Part shown: piece by piece, positions 51,256 through 59,376 of the stretch
Position numbering within the stretch: the stretch's first letter is position 1
How the letters are laid out: each line of letters opens with the position of its first letter
Assembly (NCBI GenBank): GCA_964421085.1
Contig: CAYQVO010000015.1
Location: forward strand, 1 to 64,000
Length of the DNA stretch: 64,000 bases
Source of the DNA: CAYQVO01 sp964421085
GTDB taxonomy: Bacteria > Bdellovibrionota_C > UBA2361 > CAYQVO01
Reading direction: 5' to 3'
Translations under genes and position numbers: made by a program
Notes under the pieces: generated by a model
Seen by the model: the letters and a program-made list of their open reading frames with translations, nothing else
The model's database searches: none
What the model was told of the DNA's origin: nothing

Positions 51256-51917
51256 TTTTTCACGGAGGAACCAGGAAACTTTCCCTTTTTTTCCGCGAAT
51301 ACATCCATGTGCTGATTCATGCCCGCTATATTCCTCCGGACGACTCCCATCTTCTTTGTGAGGGACGGAGTGCTTACCAGCAGGCAAGGAAGGCAGCCGC
51401 CGGGCTTCTGAATGCAGCCCGCAGGCGGAGAAGCCGGCACTTTCAGCATGCCTTCGAAAAGGGCCTGGAGCAGGGCCGCAGCGAAGGCTTCAAGGAAGGC
51501 CTCATAACCGCACAAGCCCGGGCCCTCGAATCTCATGCGGCACTTGTCTCTTCGATAAAAGATGCGCAGGACGACTGCGTTTCGCTTGTCTTTGAATTGG
51601 CCCGGGAAATTTTTGGAACCGGCGCGGCAGTCCAGCACGGATTGGTGACGGCAAAAGTTGAGGAACTTATAAACGGAATGCTGAGGGCCCGGCCGCTCGT
51701 GATAGAAGTTTCGCCATCCCAGGCTGAGAACGTGAAAAAAGATATCGAGAGTGACTTGAAAGATCCTCATATCCGGGTGGTCCCAGGTGAAAGCATTGCC
51801 TGCGGGAACGCGCGAATAATCACCGAAGCAGGAAGCATTGAACTCGACTGGCAGAGCCATTTGAATCTTTTAAAGGAAAGTTATGCGGGCCGGGATACAG
51901 CTCATTCAGAGGGGTAA
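51252..51917 (+). CDS. fliH: FliH/SctL-like export-ATPase regulator
   Basis: 221 residues. FliH/SctL is the stator-like partner that binds and restrains the export ATPase FliI/SctN. Visible: a helical region rich in Ala/Arg (~40-70), the glycine-spaced repeat EKGLEQGRSEGFKEGL, and the C-terminal V-type E-subunit-like domain ending in SIELDWQSHLNLL (compare 'GSIDASL..QL..L'). Its start overlaps the stop of the preceding frame and its end overlaps fliI by 35 bases. The sequence cannot by itself distinguish the flagellar from the injectisome version. Confidence 0.75.
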   Translation: MIFHGGTRKLSLFFREYIHVLIHARYIPPDDSHLLCEGRSAYQQARKAAAGLLNAARRRRSRHFQHAFEKGLEQGRSEGFKEGLITAQARALESHAALVSSIKDAQDDCVSLVFELAREIFGTGAAVQHGLVTAKVEELINGMLRARPLVIEVSPSQAENVKKDIESDLKDPHIRVVPGESIACGNARIITEAGSIELDWQSHLNLLKESYAGRDTAHSEG

Positions 51918-53232
51918 GGTTTCACCGGGGCACTCCTTCAGGCACAGAAGCGAGGGGCGCGTTACAGGGACGAGAGGGCCTCTTGTTCTTGCGAGGCTTC
52001 CTTACGCTTCAGTCGGAGACTCGTGCAGAATCGGCATAAACGGCCTTTCGGCACAGGTCGTCGGATTTGACGGAGAAATAGTCTCACTCGCTCCGCTGGA
52101 CGGAACAGCGGGTGTACATATGGGAGCCCGGGTGGAGAACACAGGGCTGCCATTCTCGTTTGATCTCAGGTTCAATCCGTCCGGCCAGGTTCTGGACGCC
52201 CGCGGTGGTTTCGTAAGAAGCATTTCCGGAAAGAAAGAGAACAGAACTCCCGTAAGGCTCTTTGCAGACGCGCCTTCACCGAAGCCGCTGGAGCGTCTTT
52301 CGATCTGTGAGCCGTTCGATACAGGCATTAAATCAATAGATGCGCTGCTTACAATCGGAAAAGGTCAGAGAGTTGGAATATTCGCGGAAGCCGGCGTCGG
52401 CAAGTCCACCCTTCTTGCGATGATTGCGAGGAACGCCGCAGCGGATGTGCGCGTCATAGCACTCGTCGGAGAACGCGGGAGGGAAGTCAACGCCTTCATT
52501 GAAGAAAGTCTGGGTGAGGAAACACGGGCAGACACGGTAATGGTGGTTTCCACATCCGACGAAAGCGCTGTTCGAAGAGCGCTGGCGCCTAAAATCGCCA
52601 CATCGATTGCGGAATATTACCGCGCACAGGGAAATCATGTGCTTCTTCTTATTGATTCCCTCACCCGCACCGCGCGCGCCATCCGTGAAATCGGACTTGC
52701 CATGGGTGAGATTCCCGTCCGTCATGGATACACCCCCTCGGTATATACTGAGCTTCCCCGTCTTATCGAACGCACCGGCTTCAGCAGCACGGGCGCAATT
52801 ACTGCCGTATATACCGTTCTCACCGGGAACGACGGAGAGAACGATCCGCTCGGCGAAGAACTGAAGAGCCTGCTTGACGGGCACTTTGTCATGAGCAATT
52901 CACTGGCAGCACTCGGCATCCGCCCGGCCGTCGATGTGACGTCATCATGTTCGAGGCTCTTTTCGAGCCTGCACTCCCCTCAATATATCGAGAAGCGGGA
53001 TCAAATCTGCAGACTTGTCTCGAGACTCAAACGGGACAAAGAGATCCTGATGCTCGGGGGAGTTCCTGATGCGGAACTCTCCAGAGCGCTGAAGATGGAG
53101 AACATGCTGTACGATTTTCTTTCCCAGTCTGCCTCTGAGAAATTCAGCAGAAAAGACGCGATGGATGCGGTGACGCGCCTGGCTGACGAAGCCGCAGGTG
53201 AAGATCCTCCGCCGGTTACCGCATCATGCTGA
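51883..53232 (+). CDS. fliI: type III export ATPase, FliI-like
   Basis: 449 residues. F1-beta-like ATPase that unfolds or feeds substrates to flagellar/type III export. Walker A AEAGVGKST (usually GSGVGKS), Walker B LLLIDSLTR, and the family signature REIGLAMGEIPVRHGYTPSV and YTVLTGNDGENDP. The C-terminus is unusual: where FliI/SctN normally read about 'IGAY..G.D..ID.A', this has LMLGGVPDAELSRALKMENM. Start ATG 51883 with AAGGA five bases upstream. It converges on flgE, with 17 bases of tail overlap. Confidence 0.9.
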   Translation: MRAGIQLIQRGKVSPGHSFRHRSEGRVTGTRGPLVLARLPYASVGDSCRIGINGLSAQVVGFDGEIVSLAPLDGTAGVHMGARVENTGLPFSFDLRFNPSGQVLDARGGFVRSISGKKENRTPVRLFADAPSPKPLERLSICEPFDTGIKSIDALLTIGKGQRVGIFAEAGVGKSTLLAMIARNAAADVRVIALVGERGREVNAFIEESLGEETRADTVMVVSTSDESAVRRALAPKIATSIAEYYRAQGNHVLLLIDSLTRTARAIREIGLAMGEIPVRHGYTPSVYTELPRLIERTGFSSTGAITAVYTVLTGNDGENDPLGEELKSLLDGHFVMSNSLAALGIRPAVDVTSSCSRLFSSLHSPQYIEKRDQICRLVSRLKRDKEILMLGGVPDAELSRALKMENMLYDFLSQSASEKFSRKDAMDAVTRLADEAAGEDPPPVTASC

Positions 53233-54484
53233 TCGTGTCTTTTATCATGGTAGTGGTCACGTTGAGCACCTGGGAATTCGCCTGGTAACCCCTCTGATAA
53301 AGCACAAGGTCGACGAATTCTTTCGCCATGTCTACTGTTGAACGCTCCAGCGAGGACCCGGCTGCCTCGCCGAATGGACCGCTCCCCGGAGCTCCAACCA
53401 GCATCGTGCCTGCATCTGTACCCGCTGCATAAAGGCTGTCTCCGACCCTGTCCAGCGCGTCGAGATTGGTGAATGTCGCGAGCTGAATCGAGCCGAGTAC
53501 GACTCTTGTTCCGTTATCCATGATTGCCGTCACATCGCCATTCTTGCGGATCTCGTAACCCTGCACCTGTCCTGCAGACAGCCCGTCCCTTACGACGCCC
53601 GAAAGCTGCGACACGGAAGCTAGCTGTGTCATCTTGCTGAGGTCGATTGTGGCTGCCCCGCCAGTGCCTCCGGATGCGTAAGTCACGGCATTGAGCGTGA
53701 TGGCGGCGGCCGATCCTTCGGGAAGCTTTCCATCAGGCCCGAATGTAAGGGTCGTCGTTCCGAGAAGCTGAGGCTTGCCCGCAGTTCCCCCGCTCACCTC
53801 TCCTCCGTCGATATAAGCCTGAACTGTCCAGGTGGACATGGCAGTCTTTGTCGAGGAAAGCGTGATGGTATGCACTGCTCCCTGACTGTCGAAAACTTCA
53901 AAGACTGAAATGTTCGATGAAGCCCTGCCCAGATCCGAAAACGTGGCAGGATCCGCCGGCGCTGTGCCGGAGGCGGAAGTTGCATCAAAGTTGCCGTAGA
54001 GGGTCACAGCAGAAGTTGCCTGGCCGGTAAGCTTGAGCTCGAGAAGATTTATCTCTTCAAGCGCGTCTTCGGCAGATCCAGGCTTGCGTCCGAGGACAGC
54101 GGCTCCGTCAGGCGTCGCAAGAATGCCGTCCGAGCGCATTTCAAAATTGCCCGCGCGGGTATAGTAATACGACTTGGAGGCTGCGTCTCCGACGACAAAG
54201 AACCCTGTCCCTTCAATTCCGACATCCAGCGGGCGCCCGGTAGACTCAATCATTCCGGTTTCCTGGATCGTTCGCACTGCGGCCAGAGCAACACCCGAGC
54301 CGCTCACCTTGTCGGAAGGTTCCCGCCCCGAATCGGGAACCGCGAGCAGGTCTGAAAATTCTGTCCGCGATCTTTTGTATGCTGTCGTGTTCATGTTGGA
54401 GACGTTGTCACCAACGACAGAAATGGCCTGACCATGCGCATTAAGTCCCGCGCTGCTGCTATAAAGTGCACCTTCCAGCCTCAT
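53216..54484 (-). CDS. flgE: flagellar hook-type protein (FlgE family)
   Basis: 422 residues. N-terminal rod/hook signature ALYSSSAGLNAHGQAISVVG then DNVSNMNTTAYKRSRTEFSD, and GIEGTGFFVVGD in the middle. The FlgE D2-type insertion is Ser/Thr/Gly-rich (~180-320). The C-terminal signature STVDMAKEFVDLVLYQRGYQ then ANSQVLNV belongs to the hook/rod coiled coil. FlgE makes the hook; FlgF/FlgG are shorter, so FlgE fits the length. ATG 54484 has AGGAGG upstream. The remaining flagellar genes are not in the window. Confidence 0.9.
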   Translation of the reverse strand: MRLEGALYSSSAGLNAHGQAISVVGDNVSNMNTTAYKRSRTEFSDLLAVPDSGREPSDKVSGSGVALAAVRTIQETGMIESTGRPLDVGIEGTGFFVVGDAASKSYYYTRAGNFEMRSDGILATPDGAAVLGRKPGSAEDALEEINLLELKLTGQATSAVTLYGNFDATSASGTAPADPATFSDLGRASSNISVFEVFDSQGAVHTITLSSTKTAMSTWTVQAYIDGGEVSGGTAGKPQLLGTTTLTFGPDGKLPEGSAAAITLNAVTYASGGTGGAATIDLSKMTQLASVSQLSGVVRDGLSAGQVQGYEIRKNGDVTAIMDNGTRVVLGSIQLATFTNLDALDRVGDSLYAAGTDAGTMLVGAPGSGPFGEAAGSSLERSTVDMAKEFVDLVLYQRGYQANSQVLNVTTTMIKDTISMMR

Positions 54485-54656
54485 ATCGCCTTTCCTCCTG
54501 GCGGCAAAACTTTCCGTCCGTGAAATGATTTCAGCCCGGACATAAAAAGAACCATTTCAGGCACTTCAACGGCCGAGAACGGCAAATAATGCCCGTCTTT
54601 CTGCCCTGCTGTTCCTCTGGTGAGAGATGAGCAAATGCCTTGCCAGGACGAAGATG

Positions 54657-55673
54657 CTAAATTTTCTCCGCTTCCCCTTGAGATTCGAGTGTCCGCACAT
54701 CCGAGAAGCGGAGATTCTGCCTGTAGAGCGAGAAGAAGCCGAGCCCGACTATAAGAAGATACTGATAAGCATGAGTGATGATAGCGAAGGCGACTCCCGT
54801 TTCTTCATTAACACCGAAAAGCACAAGGGCTGCGATGCAGCCCGCCTCATAAACCCCGATAAAACCGGGCGCGCTTGGAGCGGCGACTGCAAGAGCAGTT
54901 ATCACTCCCACAGCTGTTCCCATCCATAAAGTTCCGGAAATTCCGAAAAGCGCGATGAACACCTGATAGCACAGGTAAATAGATGCCCAGACGGCGATTG
55001 ACATGGCGATTATAATGGCCAGCCGGCGGGGATTTCGCACAACGGCGGTCGCAGAAAGAAGGCCGTCCAGAAAACGCTCAATCTTTTTCCGCAGAGCCTC
55101 GGGCAGCGGCTGAAGAACAAAAGCCGCCACGCGCTGCACCTGAAAGGGGAGAAAAGCGCCCGTTATCAGAAAAAGCAGAATAGCTATCGCAAGTGCGCCA
55201 AGAGCGAACGCGCCTTTATAGATAATCGCTGGAATTCCCGGGACGAAGGCAATCATCAGGGCAAAGCTCATAAGAACGAGAGAGAGATCGAAAAAGCGCT
55301 CTATGACGATGGAAGTGAACGTGGTGGGAAAAGCGATTTTTGTTTTGCGGGTCAGCATGTATGGACGGACGAATTCACCGGCCCGCAACGGAAGCACATA
55401 GCTTGCCAGATTCCCTGTCGTCAGGCAGTCGAAGAGGAGTGGAATCGGAGGTTTTTCCTCTCCGGGAAGAAGATATTTCCACCGCCATGCTCTCAGAAAC
55501 AAGTGCCCGAGAAAGAGAACTGTTGCAGGGATGAATGGCCACAGCTGTACCTCGGCAAGCGCAGAGATGACCTTCTTCCAGTCCATGCTCGCGAGAAGCC
55601 ATACGAGGATCGCGCCGCTGATTGCGATTCCGGTAAAATAGTGGAATTTTTTCGACTCGATGACTCTCTTCAT
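54657..55673 (-). CDS. lysylphosphatidylglycerol synthase-type transmembrane protein (UPF0104/flippase-like)
   Basis: 338 residues, about eight membrane segments. Matches the transmembrane domain shared by MprF (without its catalytic C-terminal domain) and AglD-like flippases. Marks: FRAWRWKYLL-like segment at ~65 (LFLRAWRWKYLLPGEE), then LPLRAGEFVRPYMLTRKT, IERFFDLSLVLMSF and PSAPGFIGVYEAGC. Such stand-alone proteins are thought to move lipid-linked intermediates across the inner membrane; the substrate is not predictable. ATG 55673. Confidence 0.88.
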   Translation of the reverse strand: MKRVIESKKFHYFTGIAISGAILVWLLASMDWKKVISALAEVQLWPFIPATVLFLGHLFLRAWRWKYLLPGEEKPPIPLLFDCLTTGNLASYVLPLRAGEFVRPYMLTRKTKIAFPTTFTSIVIERFFDLSLVLMSFALMIAFVPGIPAIIYKGAFALGALAIAILLFLITGAFLPFQVQRVAAFVLQPLPEALRKKIERFLDGLLSATAVVRNPRRLAIIIAMSIAVWASIYLCYQVFIALFGISGTLWMGTAVGVITALAVAAPSAPGFIGVYEAGCIAALVLFGVNEETGVAFAIITHAYQYLLIVGLGFFSLYRQNLRFSDVRTLESQGEAEKI

Positions 55674-55754
55674 CCTGGCAGCAGTGTCGCATACTTGCGC
55701 TGATTTTCAAGATACGCAGTGGCGGAAATCGGGGCTATCATATACATCTGGAGC

Positions 55755-56219
55755 ATGCACCTGAAAACCCTCACTGCACTTGCGTTGACAATTACCACAG
55801 TGTTGACACTTGCCGGGGTGACGCCATCTTTCGCACTTCGGCAGTACCGGTGTAACGGCCGGGTTCAGTATCGCCCGTGTGAGAGTGACGACGGTCTTGC
55901 TGCCGCATCGGCAGCTTCACCGTCAGTACGCAGGGGCCGGGCACGATGGACTCCAGCACGGCCGGGAAACAGGATGGAGCCAAGAGTTTTTGAAGATACT
56001 TTCGAGAAAGCAGGCGAGCATGAAGGAATATGGAGGGGGCAGGTCGCCGGAGACGGGCTTATAGAGCTGAAACTGTACATTTACAGGCGCGGCAGACTCG
56101 ACACACAGAGATATATCGGCGCAGTTGAGCTTCACGGAGAAACGACTTTTTTTGCCTTCAAGACGACCCTCCCTGAAGGAAACAACTGGACATGGGTGAT
56201 CAAGGCCCGCGCCGGCTGA
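55755..56219 (+). CDS. small secreted protein (unknown function)
   Basis: 154 residues with an N-terminal signal peptide (LTALALTITTVLTLAGVTPSFA). After it, LRQYRCNGRVQYRPCESDD resembles the start of small periplasmic proteins with a Cys pair (as in DUF4124), which could form a disulfide. A Arg/Pro-rich linker (~50-75) leads to a compact beta-rich C-terminal half (GLIELKLYIYRRGRL, ELHGETTFFAF). Divergent from the flippase-like gene. The start is chosen for the signal peptide; GGAG is close upstream. Confidence 0.7.
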   Translation: MHLKTLTALALTITTVLTLAGVTPSFALRQYRCNGRVQYRPCESDDGLAAASAASPSVRRGRARWTPARPGNRMEPRVFEDTFEKAGEHEGIWRGQVAGDGLIELKLYIYRRGRLDTQRYIGAVELHGETTFFAFKTTLPEGNNWTWVIKARAG

Positions 56220-56291
56220 GCCGCGAGATAGACCATTAAAATATTCCCGTTCTTTCAGGATGTTATTACTTCTGGAGGATAATTTCAAATC

Positions 56292-56319
56292 TTAACAACT
56301 TGATATTGCGTCATATAAT
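56292..56319 (+). promoter_or_regulatory. strong sigma-70-type promoter of the HU/IHF gene
   Basis: TTAACA (56292-56297), 16-base spacer, TATAAT (56314-56319). It implies transcription from ~56326 and a 5' leader of ~135 bases before ATG 56460. The leader contains an AT palindrome GTTTAA-ATTAA-TTAAAC (~56423-56439) near the ribosome binding site. Confidence 0.75.
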
Positions 56320-56459
56320 GTGCGAGGTCGGCTTCCGAGGGTGCTAAATGCTTGTCTTTGCTCAGGAAGTGATATAAGGATCTCCATTAAGCCAGCAAAA
56401 ACGAATTGAGGGCGTCTTTCGTTTAAATTAATTAAACCTAACCGTTGGAAGGCTTGCGC

Positions 56460-56807
56460 ATGTCGGACACAATTAAATCAAAAGCTCGGTTCTGTCTTAC
56501 AAAAGCTGATCTTGCAGATGCCATCTACACTGCATTGAAGGTCGACAAACAGAAAGCGGCGCAAATCGTCGAGGATTACATAGAAATAATCAAGGATGCC
56601 CTCGAAAAAGACGGAAAGGTGATGCTCTCCGGATTTGGCTCTTATGAGGTGAAATTCAAACCCCCGCGCCGAGGCAGGAATCCTCAGACGGGCGATTCAA
56701 TCATTCTCCGTGCCCGCAAAGTAGTGAAGTTCAAACCGAGCCAGCTTCTTCGCAAAGCTATTAACGGCCAGGCGGCTGCCGAAGGCGACGCAGAAAGATA
56801 CGATTAG
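56460..56807 (+). CDS. HU/IHF-family nucleoid DNA-binding protein (IHF-alpha-like)
   Basis: 115 residues, slightly longer than HU (~90) at both ends. Signature: LTKADLADAIYTALKVDKQK, GKVMLSGFGSYEVKFKPPRR and GRNPQTGDSIILRARKVVKF, with the conserved Pro at the tip of the DNA-bending arm (RNPQTG). Such proteins bend DNA in replication, recombination and transcription. The KFKPSQLLRKAI end is IHF-alpha-like. ATG 56460 with GGAAGG seven bases upstream, behind a strong promoter, so high expression is expected. Confidence 0.93.
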   Translation: MSDTIKSKARFCLTKADLADAIYTALKVDKQKAAQIVEDYIEIIKDALEKDGKVMLSGFGSYEVKFKPPRRGRNPQTGDSIILRARKVVKFKPSQLLRKAINGQAAAEGDAERYD

Positions 56808-56808
56808 C

Positions 56809-57147
56809 CTACGCCGGCTGCTCTTCTCCAAAAAGCATCGGCGGGTTTCTCAGCTGCATCCCCTGCTGCTTCATCCGAAGCCAGATTGCCCGGGCGGTTT
56901 CCCTGTTCTCCTCATCCAGACACTCATAGATGTTCGGAAGAGTAAGAAGGTGATTCATAAGCGTGAGAACGTAAATAGGTGCGGCCTGCTCTCCATCCAT
57001 CTCCGCAGCAATCATTCCGAGGAATTTCCTGAGATCCTCTTTTGAAGCTATCTGTTCCATTGCCTCGGCAATTTGAGGAGACACCACCGAAGCCCTCGAA
57101 GCCTTTTCCCCGTTTGCCCCGTCACCTTTTTCTGCTTTCTTTGCCAT
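56809..57147 (-). CDS. hypothetical protein
   Basis: 112 residues, one base from the HU stop on the opposite strand. A Lys-rich start (MAKKAEKGDGANGEKA) is followed by an all-helical body (SPQIAEAMEQIASKEDLRKF, then LGMIAAEMDGEQAA) and a Pro-rich end. No signal peptide, no family recognised. Composition and codon pattern look coding. No Shine-Dalgarno sequence ahead of ATG 57147. Confidence 0.7.
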   Translation of the reverse strand: MAKKAEKGDGANGEKASRASVVSPQIAEAMEQIASKEDLRKFLGMIAAEMDGEQAAPIYVLTLMNHLLTLPNIYECLDEENRETARAIWLRMKQQGMQLRNPPMLFGEEQPA

Positions 57148-57218
57148 AGTAATGTTCTATCCTTATTCAGGCAATCTTACCGCAGCCCGCGTATTGGGGC
57201 AATTCTTCTCCCCGGCAG

Positions 57219-57923
57219 CTAACGATCCAGCGGAATGAATTCAATAGCCTGATTATATCGCTCCGGCCTGTCCCCGGGGTCAATCAGAAGAGGGCCTTCC
57301 ATAACGACTCCCCGCGCGACAATGCGACGAGGATCGAACCCTTCCCTCACCAGCGCATCTCCAATCGCGATCGCCCGCCTGTCGGCAAGATAATGAGCGA
57401 AGATGCTCTCCTTCTCGTTTGAACGGATGTATGATGCAACCGCGAACCGGGACCACGGAAGCCTTTCAGTATTCATGCGGGACAGTTCCCTGACCAGCAT
57501 TAATCCGAGTTCAGTCAGCTTGACATCATCTGATGAAAAGAACAGATCAGCCGGATAAATTTCGCGTGTGGGATGAAGTTCCAGGCGCCGCTGATAATTC
57601 CCGGCGATGATGCGTTGAGCCATGGCGCGATCACGCTCGACACGAGTCTGCTCATTCAAGTCGAGAAGGTCTTCTTCCAGTTGATCCTCTGCGAATCCCT
57701 GAATCGATCCCGCTACTGCCCCTATGCCTGCACCAACTGCTGCACCAACGCCGCTGCCGGCTCCGACCTGCGCGCCATAAATCGCACCGGCGCCCGCGCT
57801 TGATGCTGCCCCCTCCAGCGTTCCGGAAAACTGCTTATCAGGACCCCTGACAGGCCCTGCGCATGCGGAAAGACATACCGGGAGTGTGACAACAAGGAAA
57901 AGTCGAAATCGCGACACACGCAT
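57219..57923 (-). CDS. OmpA-like lipoprotein with glycine-zipper
   Basis: 234 residues. Lipobox LPVCLSAC. Residues ~45-70 form a glycine-zipper (GAGAIYGAQVGAGSGVGAAV) like those in outer-membrane lipoproteins. The C-terminal ~130 residues match the OmpA/peptidoglycan-binding fold (VKLTELGLMLVRELSRM, YLADRRAIAIGDALVREG), although the usual TD...N motif is weak. Expected to tether the outer membrane to the wall. It starts 11 bases after the M16 gene; GAGGA is present, so it belongs to the M16 operon. Confidence 0.82.
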   Translation of the reverse strand: MRVSRFRLFLVVTLPVCLSACAGPVRGPDKQFSGTLEGAASSAGAGAIYGAQVGAGSGVGAAVGAGIGAVAGSIQGFAEDQLEEDLLDLNEQTRVERDRAMAQRIIAGNYQRRLELHPTREIYPADLFFSSDDVKLTELGLMLVRELSRMNTERLPWSRFAVASYIRSNEKESIFAHYLADRRAIAIGDALVREGFDPRRIVARGVVMEGPLLIDPGDRPERYNQAIEFIPLDR

Positions 57924-57933
57924 AGTGCATTCC

Positions 57934-59376
57934 TCAGGGCAGAACGAGGGTCTCATCAAATAAAACCTCATTGAACTTATAACCGCTCAAAGGACCGCCG
58001 GGCAAGCTCCTAATGCTTTCGGCGGCAGCATCATCGCCTGCCACGACTATTGTGAAAGCGTCAGGGTGCCAACGCGAGGCCGCAACCTCGCGTACGCTCT
58101 CTCTGTTTACAGCATTCATCCTGTCCATATATACGGCGTCATAATCGTCGGGGAAGTCAAGAATCTCCTGCCCTGCCTTTCTCTGCACAATGTCGCTCGA
58201 TGTGTCGAACTTGAATATGAACGAGTTGAGAAGAGCGTTCTTCGTCTCGTGAACTTCCGCGTCTTCGATGCGTCCTTCCTGAAATGAGCGAAGAACACCG
58301 AGGCTTGCGAGAATGGCGGCTCCTGTCGACTCAGCCTTCGTCTGAAAAGCGATCGAATTCACGCCGCGGCCACCGGAAGGTACGATGCTTCCGTTAATCG
58401 AGTATGCGAGCCCTTCATCGCTCCGTACCACCTTCATGAGTTTCGAGGCGAAATTCCCTTCTCCGAACATCTCGTTGAAGACAAGAATCGAATACCAGTC
58501 AGGAGTAAAGCGGGGAATTCCCACTTCTCCCATGAAGACTGTTGCCTGCTGAAATGGGAGCCGGATGAAGAAAATGCCGGGCTGTCCACGCTCAGGAACC
58601 GCCGGAGGCTGTGGAGATTTCTTCTCGAGCGGCTTCCAGTTTTCGAGATATTTCTTTGTAAGAATCTTCAGTTCCTCCTCCGAAATATCACCCGACACGG
58701 CGAGAACAGCGCCCTCCGGACTCATCATTCTATGGTATATCGCTCTCAGCGAATCTCTCGTTATTCGTTTCACATCTTCCGACCGGACAGCCCTCCCGTA
58801 CGGCGAACTGCCGAACAGAAGCTGCCTGAAGGCGATACTACCGACCTCTCCAGGACTGTCCTTCCGCCGTTTAATCCGATCCAGCGCGCTGAGCCGGGTA
58901 AGTTCGATGCGATCCTGCTGAAATCTCGGCCGTAGAATTACGTCGGCGAAGAGGGCAAAGACCGTCTCGAGATCGCTTCTAAGACAGGAAAAGGATATCG
59001 AGCCGTATTCTGTACCGAATGAACTGCTTATCGATGCGGCCAGCTTTTCGAGTTCCCGATCCAGTTCACGGGCAGAACGAGAACCAGCGCCGCCCGTTCG
59101 GAGAAGCGTTCCCATCGCCGAGGTCATTCCGACTTCATCATCCTTTGCCCATAGCGAGCCGCCCGGGATATACAAAGTGCCGTGCACAAGAGGAACTTCA
59201 CGATCTTCGACAACGTAAGTGTGAATTCCATTCGCAGTGTAAAAACTCTTCGGGCGCTGCGGCACGAATTTTTCCTGCCCGGCCTCTGATACCCCGCGTC
59301 CGGAAGCGGGCTTTGAAGGTGTGGAGCAGGAAATGGAAAAAATACATATTACCAGGATCAGAAAAAGTCTCTTCAC
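57934..59376 (-). CDS. M16 peptidase-family lipoprotein, catalytically degenerate partner
   Basis: 480 residues, lipobox FSISC. M16 fold throughout (YVVEDREVPLVHGTLYIPGG, LAVSGDISEEELKIL, VVRSDEGLAYSINGS). The inverted zinc motif HxxEH is replaced by TSAMGTLL, so it is not a protease by itself. It probably forms a heterodimer with the active M16 enzyme encoded just upstream, as in mitochondrial processing peptidase and bacterial PqqF/YmxG-type pairs. Its ATG overlaps the partner's stop (ATGA). Confidence 0.9.
   Translation of the reverse strand: MKRLFLILVICIFSISCSTPSKPASGRGVSEAGQEKFVPQRPKSFYTANGIHTYVVEDREVPLVHGTLYIPGGSLWAKDDEVGMTSAMGTLLRTGGAGSRSARELDRELEKLAASISSSFGTEYGSISFSCLRSDLETVFALFADVILRPRFQQDRIELTRLSALDRIKRRKDSPGEVGSIAFRQLLFGSSPYGRAVRSEDVKRITRDSLRAIYHRMMSPEGAVLAVSGDISEEELKILTKKYLENWKPLEKKSPQPPAVPERGQPGIFFIRLPFQQATVFMGEVGIPRFTPDWYSILVFNEMFGEGNFASKLMKVVRSDEGLAYSINGSIVPSGGRGVNSIAFQTKAESTGAAILASLGVLRSFQEGRIEDAEVHETKNALLNSFIFKFDTSSDIVQRKAGQEILDFPDDYDAVYMDRMNAVNRESVREVAASRWHPDAFTIVVAGDDAAAESIRSLPGGPLSGYKFNEVLFDETLVLP

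Noticed and set aside
50865..51860. Minus-strand frame covering fliH and the unknown ORF
   Set aside because: The plus strand has FliH features and ATGA coupling; the minus frame is low in coding character.
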